Notes: generated by a model not told the origin, from the letters alone. A stretch of 64,000 nucleotides of DNA from Planctomycetota bacterium (GCA_035384565.1 DAOOIT010000020.1:27688-91687); one strand, 5' to 3'. Positions 26,275 to 35,556 are shown, counted from the first letter of the stretch. Translations and numbers: made by a program.

Positions 26275-27480
26275 TCAGGTCTGGGCGTCCCCCGGGTCCC
26301 AGGCCGTTCCCCGCGCGGCATCCACCATCCTGGCCACCTGCGCCATGGCCGCCACATCGTGCACTCGCAGGATGTGCGCGCCGCGGGCAGCCCCCAGAGC
26401 GACCAGGGCCGCGGTGCCGAACACCCGCTGGTCGGCCGGCACGCCGAGGACCTTGCCGATCATGCTCTTCCGTGAGGGGCCGAGCAGAATGGGGCGGCCC
26501 AGGCTGCGCAGTTCCCCCACCCTCTCGAGCAGTTCGAGGTTGTGCGCAAGCGACTTGCCGAACCCCAGACCGGGGTCCACCACGAGTTGCTCCTCGCGCA
26601 CCCCCGCCTCTACGGCGAGGGCCATGCTCGCGCGCAGGAAGGCCACGACCTCGCTCATCAGGTCCCCGTAGCGCGGGGCCTGCTGCATCGTGCGCGGGGT
26701 GCCCTGCATGTGCATGAGCACCACGGGAAAGCCGCTCTGCGCGGCCGCGGCGGCCATCTCGCGGTCGCCGCGGAGCGCCGTCACATCGTTGAGCACTGTG
26801 GCCCCGGCCTCGAACGCCTGTCGGGCGACCGCGGCCTTCGAGGTGTCAATAGACACCGGCACGCCGGCCTGGCGAGCCAGAGCGGCCACCACGGGAACGA
26901 CCCGGGCGCACTCGGTAGCGGCATCCACAGGCTCCGCCCCGGGGCGAGTGGATTCGCCGCCGATGTCCAGCAGGTCGGCCCCCTCCGCCACCAGGCGGAG
27001 GCCGTGCTCGACCGCCTTGCCGGCGTCCAGGAACGCCCCGCCATCAGAGAAGGAGTCCGGGGTGACGTTGAGGATGCCCATGAGCAGCGTGCGCGGGCCC
27101 AGGTGCAGGACCTGGGTGCCGCACTGGAGGTCGAACGTGGAGCGCTCCCAGGCGGCGGTGGTGGCGCGGATGGCCTCGAGGAGTTCGCTGCCGACGCCCT
27201 CCCGGGCGAGGGCGCCGAGGAAGACGTCCACGCAGTCGCCCGGCAGCCGCACGAGCGCATCGGCGGCCCCGTCGCCAGCCTGTCGGAGCAAGGCGCCGCC
27301 GCCGTGCTTCATCGCCTGGCCCACCAGGGCGGCCGCCTGGTTCTCGCTGAGGCGTTCGAGCTTGAGGAACCAGTCTCCCACGGCGGGGCTGGCGCCGACG
27401 AAGCGGCGGATCTCGTCGGCCAGGGCGCGGTGGCCGGGCGCGACGATGACGCGCGGGTTGTGGGGCAGCTTGGCAATCAC
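26275..27480 (-). CDS. folP: Dihydropteroate synthase with N-terminal extension
   Basis: Joins p-aminobenzoate to dihydropterin pyrophosphate in folate synthesis. The protein is 401 aa; the DHPS barrel starts near residue 125 (LLMGILNVTPDSFSDGG). It continues with DIGGESTRPGA, VSIDTSKAAVA, NDVTAL, LMHMQGTPRTMQ and DPGLGFGKS. The first 120 residues are an extra domain also present in some other anaerobes' DHPS; its function is unknown to me. ATG 27480 overlaps the scpB stop by 4 nt (ATGA). Confidence 0.93.
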   Translation of the reverse strand: MIAKLPHNPRVIVAPGHRALADEIRRFVGASPAVGDWFLKLERLSENQAAALVGQAMKHGGGALLRQAGDGAADALVRLPGDCVDVFLGALAREGVGSELLEAIRATTAAWERSTFDLQCGTQVLHLGPRTLLMGILNVTPDSFSDGGAFLDAGKAVEHGLRLVAEGADLLDIGGESTRPGAEPVDAATECARVVPVVAALARQAGVPVSIDTSKAAVARQAFEAGATVLNDVTALRGDREMAAAAAQSGFPVVLMHMQGTPRTMQQAPRYGDLMSEVVAFLRASMALAVEAGVREEQLVVDPGLGFGKSLAHNLELLERVGELRSLGRPILLGPSRKSMIGKVLGVPADQRVFGTAALVALGAARGAHILRVHDVAAMAQVARMVDAARGTAWDPGDAQT

Positions 27481-28004
27481 GGGACTTGCAGCTCTTCGGC
27501 CTTGGGGAGATCGTCGAGCGAGCTGAGACCGAACGTTTCGAGGAACCGCTTCGTGGTGCCGTAGAGGAAGGGGCGGCCGAGCACGTCGGCCCGCCCGACC
27601 ACGCGGATCAGCCCCTGCTCCTGGAGGCTGCGGACCACGGCGTCGGCCTGCACGCCGCGGATCGCCTCGATGTCCGCCCGATGGATCGGCTGCTTGTAGG
27701 CCACGATGGCCAGGGTCTCCAGCGCCGCCTGCGACAGGCGCGCGCGCCGCTCGGCCTTGTGGAGCTGCTCGACGTACGGAGCGTACTCGCGGTTCGACAG
27801 CAGGCGGTAGCCGCCGGCCACTTCCTCGATCTGGATGCCGCGCCGGCCGGCGGCCAGTTCCTCCCGCAGTTCGTCCACCAGGCGCCGCGCCACGCGGGCA
27901 TCCTCGAGGCTCAACACGTCGCGGATGTGGCGCAGGGTGAGCGGCTCATCGGAGGCGAAGAGCAGGGCTTCGAGCACGAGCTTCAGTTGGCCCTCATCGC
28001 TCAC
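27477..28004 (-). CDS. scpB: Segregation and condensation protein B
   Basis: Binds ScpA and SMC in chromosome condensation. The protein is 175 aa with two winged helices: LKLVLEALLFASDEPLTLRHIRDVL at the N terminus, and LSQAALETLAIVAYKQPIHRADIEAIRGV, the hallmark ScpB segment. ATG 28004 overlaps the rnfG stop and its own stop overlaps folP, both by 4 nt. scpA is not in the window, so the gene has been captured by this operon. Confidence 0.93.
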   Translation of the reverse strand: MSDEGQLKLVLEALLFASDEPLTLRHIRDVLSLEDARVARRLVDELREELAAGRRGIQIEEVAGGYRLLSNREYAPYVEQLHKAERRARLSQAALETLAIVAYKQPIHRADIEAIRGVQADAVVRSLQEQGLIRVVGRADVLGRPFLYGTTKRFLETFGLSSLDDLPKAEELQVP

Positions 28005-28660
28005 GGCTGCGCGGCCCCTTCCTGGTTCGGCGCGGGCGCCGCGCCGGCTCGCTCGCGGATGCGGCCAATGGCTTGCTGGACGGCCTTGACGACGGCGCTG
28101 GAGGTGATGGTGGCGCCCGTGATCGCGGCGATGGGCTGGTCGTCGGGCGCGCCGGGGGCGCGGTAAGGCACGCCCTTCCTGAGCTCCAGGCGCCCCAGGA
28201 GGAGGCCCTCGAACTGGGCCTGGAACCCCGGCTCCTCGCTCTTGTTGCCCAGGCCAGGCGTTTCGCTCTGCCCCACCACTTTTATCGCCCTGATCCGAGC
28301 GGCGTCGCCGACGCCGCCGGCCGCGTTCACCGACACGATGACGTCAATCCGGCTGCAATAGCCGCGCGCGCTGCCCATGGCGGCGAACATCGGGTTCCCG
28401 GTCTTCGGGTCGCTGGCCGCGAAGACGGGCGCCGGCGTGGCCCCTTTCGCGGGTGCCGTGGCCGACACCTCTCGCCAGGGACGCGTCGGGTCGCTCTCCT
28501 TGAACGGCATGCCGAACACCGCCGCGAGGCCGCGGTCCCTGTCGAGCAGCTTCTGGCGCGCGATTTCGTCGCGGGTGAGGGAGTAGGAGAAGGCCAGGCC
28601 GGCAGCCGAGCACACCGAGATCAGGCCCAGCACCAGGGGGTAGCGAACCGTGTCGGTCAT
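28001..28660 (-). CDS. rnfG: Rnf electron transport complex subunit G
   Basis: Periplasm-facing flavoprotein subunit of the ferredoxin:NAD oxidoreductase, 219 aa from ATG 28660. One N-terminal membrane helix (PLVLGLISVCSAAGLAFSYSL) is followed by an FMN-binding domain. In AAITGATITSSAVV the Thr of the GAT motif is the expected covalent FMN site. ETPGLGNKSEEPGFQAQF is the conserved loop. The start overlaps the rnfD stop by 4 nt. Normally rnfE, rnfA and rnfB would follow; here scpB follows. Confidence 0.92.
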   Translation of the reverse strand: MTDTVRYPLVLGLISVCSAAGLAFSYSLTRDEIARQKLLDRDRGLAAVFGMPFKESDPTRPWREVSATAPAKGATPAPVFAASDPKTGNPMFAAMGSARGYCSRIDVIVSVNAAGGVGDAARIRAIKVVGQSETPGLGNKSEEPGFQAQFEGLLLGRLELRKGVPYRAPGAPDDQPIAAITGATITSSAVVKAVQQAIGRIRERAGAAPAPNQEGAAQP

Positions 28661-29844
28661 TTCTTCGGCCTCTTGCCGAACACGCGCTGGCGCGTGTAGC
28701 GGTTGATGATGGGGGTGGCCGTGTTCATCAGCAGAATCGCGTAGCACACGCCCTCGGGATAGCCGCCGTAGCGGCGGATGAGCACGGTGAGGAGACCGCA
28801 GCCCACGGCGAAAATGACCTGGCCTCGGGTGGTCACGGGAGAGGTGACCATGTCGGTGGCCATGTAGAAGGCGCCCAGGAAGAGCCCTCCCGCGAAGATC
28901 TCGGCCAGCGGCTGCCCGCCGAACCACACGAGGTAGCGCGTCCCCTCGCCTTGCACGGCGATCGGCAGCGCCCACGACAGGAGCATCACGGTGCCGATGT
29001 AGAAGACGGGCATCTGCCACTTGATGTAGTTGAGGGCCACCAGCACGATGCCGCCGAGGAAGAGCAGCGCCGCGTTCACCTCGCCGAGGCAGCCCCCGGT
29101 GCGGCCGAAGTACAAGTCGTCCAGAGGCGTTCCCTCCTCGGCCTGGATCTGCCGCAGCGCCTCGCGCGCCTCGTTGGCATTCGTCGGCGCGGCCACGTTG
29201 CGGCGGTTGCCGGCGTTGAACTCGCGCAGCCGCTCCTTGAGGCGGTTGAGCGGCGTCGGGCCCGTCACCGCATCCACCTGGGCTTCCTGGCCGGCCTGTG
29301 CCGCGAGGGGGGCCGAGTGGCGCCAGCCGAACGCGGCGGACCAGTTGCCGCCCGACACCACCAGGGGCGCCCAGGCGGCCAACACGAAGGCGCGCCCCAT
29401 GAGCGCGGGGTTCCACACGTTGCAGCCCAGGCCGCCGAAGAGCTGTTTCACGATCCCCAGGGCGAAGATCGAGGCCGTCATCGGCACGTACCAGGGCGCG
29501 TGCGCCGGCAGCACGAAGGCCACCAGCAGGCCGCTGAGCACGGCGCTGCCGTCGGCCACGGTGATCGGCTTGCCCCGGAACCGCTGGACCGCCGCCTCGG
29601 TGGCCACGGCGCTCGCCACGGCGATCGCCGTGAGCAGAAGGGCCTGCGGGCCGAAGACGTATACCGCCCAGGCCAGCGCCGGCAGCAGCGTGGCCGTGAC
29701 GGTCCACATGATCCGCGGAATCGACTCCGGAGACCGGAGGTGCGGCGAGGACGTGACCAGGAGCCGGTCCGGGGTCGGCCCGGCCGTCTCGGGCGTTGCA
29801 TCGGCGACGGTCTTGGTGTGTTCTTCAGGCATCGGGTCAGCCAA
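28657..29844 (-). CDS. rnfD: Rnf electron transport complex subunit D
   Basis: Membrane flavoprotein of Rnf, 395 aa with about nine hydrophobic segments. SPHLRSPESIPRIMWTVTATLLPA is the family start, and GGLGCNVWNPALMGRAFV and NTATPIINRYT are conserved. The covalent FMN motif usually reads SGATPL; here it is VTGPTPL, still with the Thr. A loop of about 60 residues after it is longer than in many homologues. The start at 29844 overlaps the rnfC end by 8 nt; ATG 29832 is an alternative. Confidence 0.92.
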   Translation of the reverse strand: MADPMPEEHTKTVADATPETAGPTPDRLLVTSSPHLRSPESIPRIMWTVTATLLPALAWAVYVFGPQALLLTAIAVASAVATEAAVQRFRGKPITVADGSAVLSGLLVAFVLPAHAPWYVPMTASIFALGIVKQLFGGLGCNVWNPALMGRAFVLAAWAPLVVSGGNWSAAFGWRHSAPLAAQAGQEAQVDAVTGPTPLNRLKERLREFNAGNRRNVAAPTNANEAREALRQIQAEEGTPLDDLYFGRTGGCLGEVNAALLFLGGIVLVALNYIKWQMPVFYIGTVMLLSWALPIAVQGEGTRYLVWFGGQPLAEIFAGGLFLGAFYMATDMVTSPVTTRGQVIFAVGCGLLTVLIRRYGGYPEGVCYAILLMNTATPIINRYTRQRVFGKRPKK

Positions 29845-31174
29845 CCTTCTGCTTCTGCTGCTGGGCCCTGCGCTTGGCCAGTTCGGCCTTGCCCCACTTC
29901 ACCCAGTGCACGATGGGGCGCTTGGCCGGGCACACGTAGGTGCAACAGCCGCACTCGAAGCAATCCAGGATGTCCACGGCCCCCATGAGGTCGAAGTTGC
30001 GTGCCTCGCACGCGATGCTGATTTCGTTGGGCATCAGGCCCATCGGGCAGGCGTCCACGCACCGGCCGCAACTGATACAGGCCCGCCAGTCGGCCGCCTC
30101 GGCCTGCCGGAGTACCAGGATGCCCGAGGTGCCTTTGATCACCGGCACGTCGAGCGAGCTCTGGGCGATCCCCATCATCGGCCCGCCCGAGATGATCTTG
30201 CGCGCGCCGCTCCGCAGGCCCGAGGCCTCGAGCAGCGTTCGGAACGGGGTGCCCAGACGCACGACGTAGTTGGCCGGGCGCTCCACGCCGTCGCCGGTCA
30301 CCGTCACGGCGCGCTCGAGGAGCGGCTTGCCGAAGCGGACCGCCTCGCGCACGGCATAGGCGGTGGCGACGTTCTGCACCACGACGCCGACGTCGAGCGG
30401 CAGGCCGCCGGCCGGCACCTTGCGCCCCGTGAGCGCGTAGATGAGCTGCTTCTCGGCTCCCTGCGGGTACTTGACCTTGCAGACCTCCACGCGCACGCCC
30501 GTGCCGTCCGCCGCCTTGCGCAGCAGCTCGGCCGCATCGGGCTTATTGGCCTCGACGCCGATCCACACGTCCTTCACGTCCATCGTCTTCGCCAGGAGCA
30601 GAAGGCCCTCGACCAGCTCGGCGGGCCTCTCCAGCATCAGGCGATAGTCGCACGTCAGATACGGCTCGCATTCGGCCGCGTTCAGGATGAGCGTGTCAAT
30701 CTTCTTCTCGGGCGGCGGGCTGATCTTCACGTGGGTGGGGAAGGCGGCGCCGCCCATCCCCACGATGCCGGCCTCCTGGATGCGCGTCTTGATCGCCGCG
30801 GCGTCGAGGGACGATGGATCGGTCTCGGCCGGCAGGCCGTCGGCCCAGGCATCCTGCCCGTCGTTGTCTATCACCACGCAGGGCGCGCTCGGGCTCAGCG
30901 GCGTCGGGCGCGGCTCGATGGCCGCCACCTTGCCCGAGACGGAGGCGTGAACCGGCGCCGAGACGAATCGCCGCGGGTTCGTGGGGTCCGGCTGCCCGAT
31001 CACCTGTCCCTTGCGGACGGCGTCCCCCTTCTTGACGGTGGGCACGCACGGGACGCCCAGGTGCTGGCTCATGGGCAGCACCACCTGGGCGGGTGGCGGC
31101 AGCGGGTGAAGGGGTTTGTCTTTCGCCAGTTCCTTGCGGTCGTGCGGGTGGATGCCCCCGCTGAACGTCCTCAT
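29837..31174 (-). CDS. rnfC: Rnf electron transport complex subunit C
   Basis: NADH-side iron-sulfur and FMN-binding subunit, 445 aa from ATG 31174 (MRTFSGGIHPHDRKEL). GMGGAAFPTHVK and LILNAAECEPYLTCDYRLM are the Complex I 51-kDa-like motifs. Two [4Fe-4S] motifs near the C terminus are CISCGRCVDACP and CFECGCCTYVCP. It lies 34 nt after the aminotransferase gene and is the first of rnfC-D-G. Confidence 0.94.
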   Translation of the reverse strand: MRTFSGGIHPHDRKELAKDKPLHPLPPPAQVVLPMSQHLGVPCVPTVKKGDAVRKGQVIGQPDPTNPRRFVSAPVHASVSGKVAAIEPRPTPLSPSAPCVVIDNDGQDAWADGLPAETDPSSLDAAAIKTRIQEAGIVGMGGAAFPTHVKISPPPEKKIDTLILNAAECEPYLTCDYRLMLERPAELVEGLLLLAKTMDVKDVWIGVEANKPDAAELLRKAADGTGVRVEVCKVKYPQGAEKQLIYALTGRKVPAGGLPLDVGVVVQNVATAYAVREAVRFGKPLLERAVTVTGDGVERPANYVVRLGTPFRTLLEASGLRSGARKIISGGPMMGIAQSSLDVPVIKGTSGILVLRQAEAADWRACISCGRCVDACPMGLMPNEISIACEARNFDLMGAVDILDCFECGCCTYVCPAKRPIVHWVKWGKAELAKRRAQQQKQKVG

Positions 31175-31208
31175 GGGGTCTCCATCTCTTGAGACCGGCC
31201 CCCGGGAA

Positions 31209-32471
31209 TCACGTCCGCAGCGCCCGGCGGATCTGGCGCACCGCCTGGCGGATGCGGTTCTCATTCTCCACCAGCGCGATGCGCAGGAAGCCTTCGCCCG
31301 CCTCGCCAAAGCCGCGGCCGGGGGCGACGGCGACTTCCGCGTCGCGCATCAGTTTCAGGGCGAACTCCACCGAGCCCATCGCGCGGTGCGGCTCGGGGAT
31401 GGGCGCCCAGACGAACATCGTGGCCTTGGGCGGCGTGATGGCCCAGCCGCTCCGATTGAGGCCCTCGCACAGCACGTCCCGCCGCCGCTGGTAGACCAGG
31501 GCCTGCTCGCGCGCGGCCTCGCCCCCGTGGCGGAACGCGATGATGGCCGCAATCTGAATCGCCTGGAACATGCCGTAGTCGTAATAGCCCTTGATCTTGG
31601 CCAGGGCGCGCACCATTTCGGGATGCCCGGCGCAGAAGCCGATGCGCCAGCCGGCCATGCTGTACTGCTTCGACATCGTGGTGAATTCCACCGCCACGCC
31701 CTTCGCCCCCTTCACCTGGAGGATGCTGGGGGCCTTGTAGCCGTCGAACGTGGTCTCGGCGTAGGCCAGGTCGCTGATCAGCAGCACGCCGAACCGCCTG
31801 GCGACCTGCACCACCTCCTCGTAGAACCCCAGCTCCACGCACATCGTGGAGGGGTTGTTCGGGAAGTTCAGCACCATCACCTTGGGCCGCGGGTAGATGT
31901 GCTCGAGCGCCCAGACCATCTGGCGCAGGAACTCGCTCTGGTCGGGGTTCTGCGGAATGGTGATGACGTTGGCGCCCGCGAGGGCCACGGCGTACACGTG
32001 GATGGGGTACGACGGGCTGGGCACCAGGGCCGTATCGCCCGGGCCCAGGAGGGCCAGGCACAGGTGCGAGAAGCCCTCCTTCGAGCCGATCGTCGCGATC
32101 ACTTCCTTCTCGGGGTCGAGGTCCACCCCCCAGAGCTTCTGGTAATGGATGGCGGCCTCGCGGCGCAGGTTGTAGATGCCCGTGGAGACCGAGTAGCGGT
32201 GATTGCGCGGGTCCTGGGCCGCCTCGCACAGCTTCTCGATGATCGCGGGGGACGGCGGGTCGTTGGGGTTGCCCATCGCCAGATCAATCACGTCGGCCCC
32301 GGCGCGCCGGAGCTGGTATTTCATCGCGTTGATCCGGCCGAACAGGTACGGCGGCAGCCGCAGGAGGCGGCTGGACACCGGGATGCTGTAGCTGTCGGTC
32401 GCGTCTATGTGAACCGTCGCCGCCTGGTCCAGGACCTCGGCGGCACGGCTCCGTCCTGGTGACTTGCCCAT
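31209..32471 (-). CDS. PLP aminotransferase, AlaC-like class I
   Basis: Predicted pyruvate/glutamate-type aminotransferase of 420 aa from ATG 32471. SSRLLRLPPYLFGRINAMK and IDLAMGNPNDPPSPAII are typical of the AlaC group. VLNFPNNPST is the conserved substrate/PLP loop, and SKQYSMAGWRIGF holds the PLP-binding Lys and Arg. LL-diaminopimelate aminotransferase is a related possibility. The alternative start at 32510 would leave almost no leader after the promoter. First gene of the operon continuing with rnfC-D-G, scpB and folP. Confidence 0.88.
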   Translation of the reverse strand: MGKSPGRSRAAEVLDQAATVHIDATDSYSIPVSSRLLRLPPYLFGRINAMKYQLRRAGADVIDLAMGNPNDPPSPAIIEKLCEAAQDPRNHRYSVSTGIYNLRREAAIHYQKLWGVDLDPEKEVIATIGSKEGFSHLCLALLGPGDTALVPSPSYPIHVYAVALAGANVITIPQNPDQSEFLRQMVWALEHIYPRPKVMVLNFPNNPSTMCVELGFYEEVVQVARRFGVLLISDLAYAETTFDGYKAPSILQVKGAKGVAVEFTTMSKQYSMAGWRIGFCAGHPEMVRALAKIKGYYDYGMFQAIQIAAIIAFRHGGEAAREQALVYQRRRDVLCEGLNRSGWAITPPKATMFVWAPIPEPHRAMGSVEFALKLMRDAEVAVAPGRGFGEAGEGFLRIALVENENRIRQAVRQIRRALRT

Positions 32472-32521
32472 ACGCACTGTGATCCGTCGCGGACGCGGGA
32501 ATCTCGACACGGAATGTCGGG

Positions 32522-32550
32522 ATTATAGCACAGTGCCCGTGAGCGGTCAA
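32522..32550 (-). promoter_or_regulatory. Predicted aminotransferase-rnf operon promoter
   Basis: Minus strand: -35 TTGACC (32545-32550), 17-bp spacer, perfect -10 TATAAT (32522-32527). One of the best sigma-70 matches in the window. It should drive six genes. Confidence 0.7.
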
Positions 32551-32562
32551 ACGCTTTCGCGC

Positions 32563-35037
32563 TCAGATGAACAGGTTCACGCCCGCGGCCTCGGCGCGGT
32601 CGAGATACATCGCCACGCCCCCCTCCTCCACCCCCTCGATCAGCTCGTCCCGCTTGATGCCCATCAGGTCCATGGACATCGCGCACGCGACGAATCGCAC
32701 GCCGGCCTGGCGGGCGCTCTCGATCAGTTGGGGCAGCGACGCGACGTTCTTCTTGCGCATGATGCCTTTGATCATCGCGGTGCCCATGCCGCCCATGTTC
32801 ATCTTCGACAGCGTGAGCTTGCCCGCGCCGCGCGGCATCATCCAGCCGAACATCCGTTCGATCACGCTCTTCTTCACCTTCACGGGCTCGGGCTTCCGCA
32901 GCACGTTGAGGCCCCAGAATGTGAAGAACATGGTCACCTTGCTCCCCATAGCCGCGGCGCCATTCGCGATGATGAACGAGGCGGTCGCCCGGTCGAAGTC
33001 GTCGCTGAACACGATGATCGTCTTCTCCTTCGCGGCCCCCGCGGGCGCCGCCTGCGCGGCCAGGCGCGTATCGCGCTTCAGCACCGTCGCCCGCGACGTG
33101 CCGTTCCACCGCTGGACGCCGACCAGTTCGTGGCCCGTGCTGTGGCACCAGGCGCTCACGTCGGCCGCGAAGGCGGGGTCGCTGGCATCAATCGCCAGGG
33201 CCTGGCCAGCGCGCAGCTCCGCCAGCTCGGCCTTGAGCCGCATGATCGGGCCCGGGCACTGGAGGCCGGTCGCGTCCACGATCTTCACCGGCTCTGCGGG
33301 GGCGGACACAGCGTAGGCGGGCGTCGAGACTTCAGCGCCTGTGTCGGTCGTCATTTCCTTCTTCTCCTTCAGAGGCTTGTGGGCGGCGCCGGTGGCCGCC
33401 AGATAGGTCTTGTAGCCGCCGGTCAAGTTCCGACAGGCGAATCCTCGCTGCTGGAGGATGCGACAGGCCACATAACCACGGAGCCCCACTTGGCAGAAGA
33501 CGAGGAGCTCCTTGTCGCGGGGCAGTTCGCCGAGGCGCTCGCGCAGTTCGTCCAGAGGAATGTGCACCGCGCCGGGGATCGTGCCCAAGGCCGCCTCGTC
33601 GGGCGTGCGCACGTCGAGGAGCTGTTGCTTGTCCGTGGGCGCGAGCACGTCGTCCACGTGGCACAGCCTCACGTCGCCGCGCAGCGCGTTGGCCGCCACG
33701 AAGCCGGCGTAGTTCACAGGGTCCTTGGCCGATCCGTAGGGCGGCGCATACGCAAGTTCAAGCTCTTCGAGATCGTACACGGTCATTCCCGCCCGGATGG
33801 CCACGGCCAGGACGTCAATCCGCTTGTCCACGCCCTTCGTGCCCACGGCCTGCGCGCCGAGCACCTTGCCGTCGCGCGGGTCGAAGAGCAGCTTTAGGGT
33901 CAACGGGCCTGCGCCCGGGTAGTAACTGGCGTGGCTTGCGGGGTGGACATAGACCTTCTCGTAGGGCGCGCCGCTGCGCCGGAGCGCCTTCTCGCTCAGG
34001 CCGGTCATCGCGATGGTCTGCGAGAACACCTTGCAGATGGCCGTGCCCTGGGTCTTCCTGTAGACGCTCGAGCGCCCGAACACGTTGTCGGCCGCGACGC
34101 GGCCCTGCCGGTTGGCTGGTCCCGCCAGGGGGATGGACATGCGCTGTCCGTTGACGAAGTGCGTCACCTCCACAGCGTCGCCCACCGCGTAGATTCGCGG
34201 GTCGCTCGTGCGCATCCCCTCGTCCACCACGATGGCGCCCTTGGGGCTCACAAGCAGGCCTGCCTCGCGGGCCAGCTTCGATTCTGGGCGCACGCCGATG
34301 GCCAGGATGGCAAGGTCACACGTCAACGTATCCCCAGTGCTCAACTGCACATGGAGCCTTCCGCTCTCCTCACGAAAGCCTGTCACCGACACGCCCAAGC
34401 GCAGCTCCACTCCGTTCGCCCTGAGTTCGGCGTGCAGGGGAGCGGCCATTTCGGGGTCGGCCGGCCCCATCACCTGGTTCTCGAGTTCCACCAGCGTGAC
34501 TTCGAGGCCACGCTCTCGAAGGGCCTCGGTCATCTCGAGGCCGATGTAGCCGCCCCCCACAACCACGGCGCGCTCGGCCCTCGCGTTCGCCACTGCCTTC
34601 TTGATGCGGTCCATGTCTTCAAGGCTCCGCAGCGTATAGACATGTGGCGACTCGATGCCTGGGATTGCTGGCCGGACCGGCTCGGCGCCAGGGCTCAGGA
34701 TCAGCGCATCATAGGGCTGCGCGAACTCCTTGCCAGAGGCCAGGTCCCGCACCGTCACCTCACGGCGTTCGCGGTCGATCTTCACCGCCTCGCAGCGCGT
34801 GCGGACGTTCACCCTGTAGCGCCGATGCATGCCCTCGGGTGTCTGGACCAGCAGGCGGTTGCGGTCGGCGATCGCCCCGCCGATGTGGTACGGTAAACCG
34901 CAGTTGGCAAAGGAGATATGTTCGCCGCGTTCGAGCATCGTGATTTCGGCGTCCTCGCTCAGGCGTCGCGCCCGCGCCGCCGCCGAGGCCCCCCCTGCCA
35001 CGCCGCCCACGATCACCAGCCGCTTCCGATTGTCCAT
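32563..35037 (-). CDS. CoA-disulfide reductase-like / rhodanese / TusA / DsrE fusion
   Basis: Large 824-aa protein joining four sulfur-handling modules. Residues 1 to about 450 are an FAD/NAD(P) disulfide reductase of the CoA-disulfide-reductase/NADH-oxidase type: LVIVGGVAGGASAA, single active Cys46 in ISFANCGLPYHIGG and AVVVGGGYIGLEM. Next is a rhodanese domain with FCQVGLRGY (Cys in the loop). A TusA-like domain follows with ATGLQCPGPIMRLK. The C-terminal DsrE/DsrF-like domain has FVACAMSMDLMGI. All four reactive Cys positions are present, so persulfide relay between domains is plausible. ATG 35037 has GGAG upstream. Confidence 0.88.
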   Translation of the reverse strand: MDNRKRLVIVGGVAGGASAAARARRLSEDAEITMLERGEHISFANCGLPYHIGGAIADRNRLLVQTPEGMHRRYRVNVRTRCEAVKIDRERREVTVRDLASGKEFAQPYDALILSPGAEPVRPAIPGIESPHVYTLRSLEDMDRIKKAVANARAERAVVVGGGYIGLEMTEALRERGLEVTLVELENQVMGPADPEMAAPLHAELRANGVELRLGVSVTGFREESGRLHVQLSTGDTLTCDLAILAIGVRPESKLAREAGLLVSPKGAIVVDEGMRTSDPRIYAVGDAVEVTHFVNGQRMSIPLAGPANRQGRVAADNVFGRSSVYRKTQGTAICKVFSQTIAMTGLSEKALRRSGAPYEKVYVHPASHASYYPGAGPLTLKLLFDPRDGKVLGAQAVGTKGVDKRIDVLAVAIRAGMTVYDLEELELAYAPPYGSAKDPVNYAGFVAANALRGDVRLCHVDDVLAPTDKQQLLDVRTPDEAALGTIPGAVHIPLDELRERLGELPRDKELLVFCQVGLRGYVACRILQQRGFACRNLTGGYKTYLAATGAAHKPLKEKKEMTTDTGAEVSTPAYAVSAPAEPVKIVDATGLQCPGPIMRLKAELAELRAGQALAIDASDPAFAADVSAWCHSTGHELVGVQRWNGTSRATVLKRDTRLAAQAAPAGAAKEKTIIVFSDDFDRATASFIIANGAAAMGSKVTMFFTFWGLNVLRKPEPVKVKKSVIERMFGWMMPRGAGKLTLSKMNMGGMGTAMIKGIMRKKNVASLPQLIESARQAGVRFVACAMSMDLMGIKRDELIEGVEEGGVAMYLDRAEAAGVNLFI

Positions 35038-35344
35038 TGCGTGCTCCGTCTTGCTTTGTAGGGCCGTGAGGTCGGGAGGTCTTGCCTCCTGCTCACATGG
35101 ACCCGCCAGCCACACGGAGGTTACACCGCCGCCTCACACTCAAGGCTCATCAGGGCCTGGCGCGCTCGACCAGACAGCGGCTGGGAGCGCGGGAGCGGTG
35201 CTTCGGCGCCGGGGATGGCGCCACGTAACAATTGGCGCTGCAATGCGTTACGCTCCCACAGCCTTCCCAGTCGCTTGCTGGCTCACCCCGCAGGTGATCG
35301 AACATGGCCGGGGCCGCGAGAACCGCCCATTCTCGCCCATCTAC

Positions 35345-35386
35345 CCATGCTGAATCACTTCCCACCTCATAGGGTTGATACAGCAT
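35345..35386. repeat. R1 hairpin, divergent copy
   Basis: CATGCTGAATCA (35345-35356) pairs with TGATACAGCATG (35375-35386), one mismatch, with an 18-nt loop. The flanks match 61-200 of the window. The stem sequence differs from the 119-160 copy on both arms in a compensating way. Confidence 0.65.
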
Positions 35387-35426
35387 GGCCGGGCTGCGCC
35401 CGCCAGCCACTCGGCACAGCCCTCCG

Positions 35427-35556
35427 CGTCCAACCCCAACCTCCCGCGGGCTCGCAACCCGCGGGAGGTTCCCGCTCGGAAGAGAAGAGGCCGCGGAGCG
35501 GCCAAGAGCCCCGTCCCCACGCAGAGCGTAGGGACGAGGAGGAGAGCAGAGCGTAG
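35427..35556 (+). repeat. R3 dispersed repeat, copy A
   Basis: A perfect 13-bp palindrome, AACCTCCCGCGGG (35438-35450) and CCCGCGGGAGGTT (35458-35470), sits beside GAAGAGGCCGCGGAGCGGCC and a CGTCCCCACGCAGAGCGTAG tract. The same arrangement recurs on the opposite strand at 55279-55430. Confidence 0.7.

Noticed and set aside
28001..31174. A complete Rnf complex
   Set aside because: Only rnfC, rnfD and rnfG are present; no rnfA, rnfB or rnfE gene follows.
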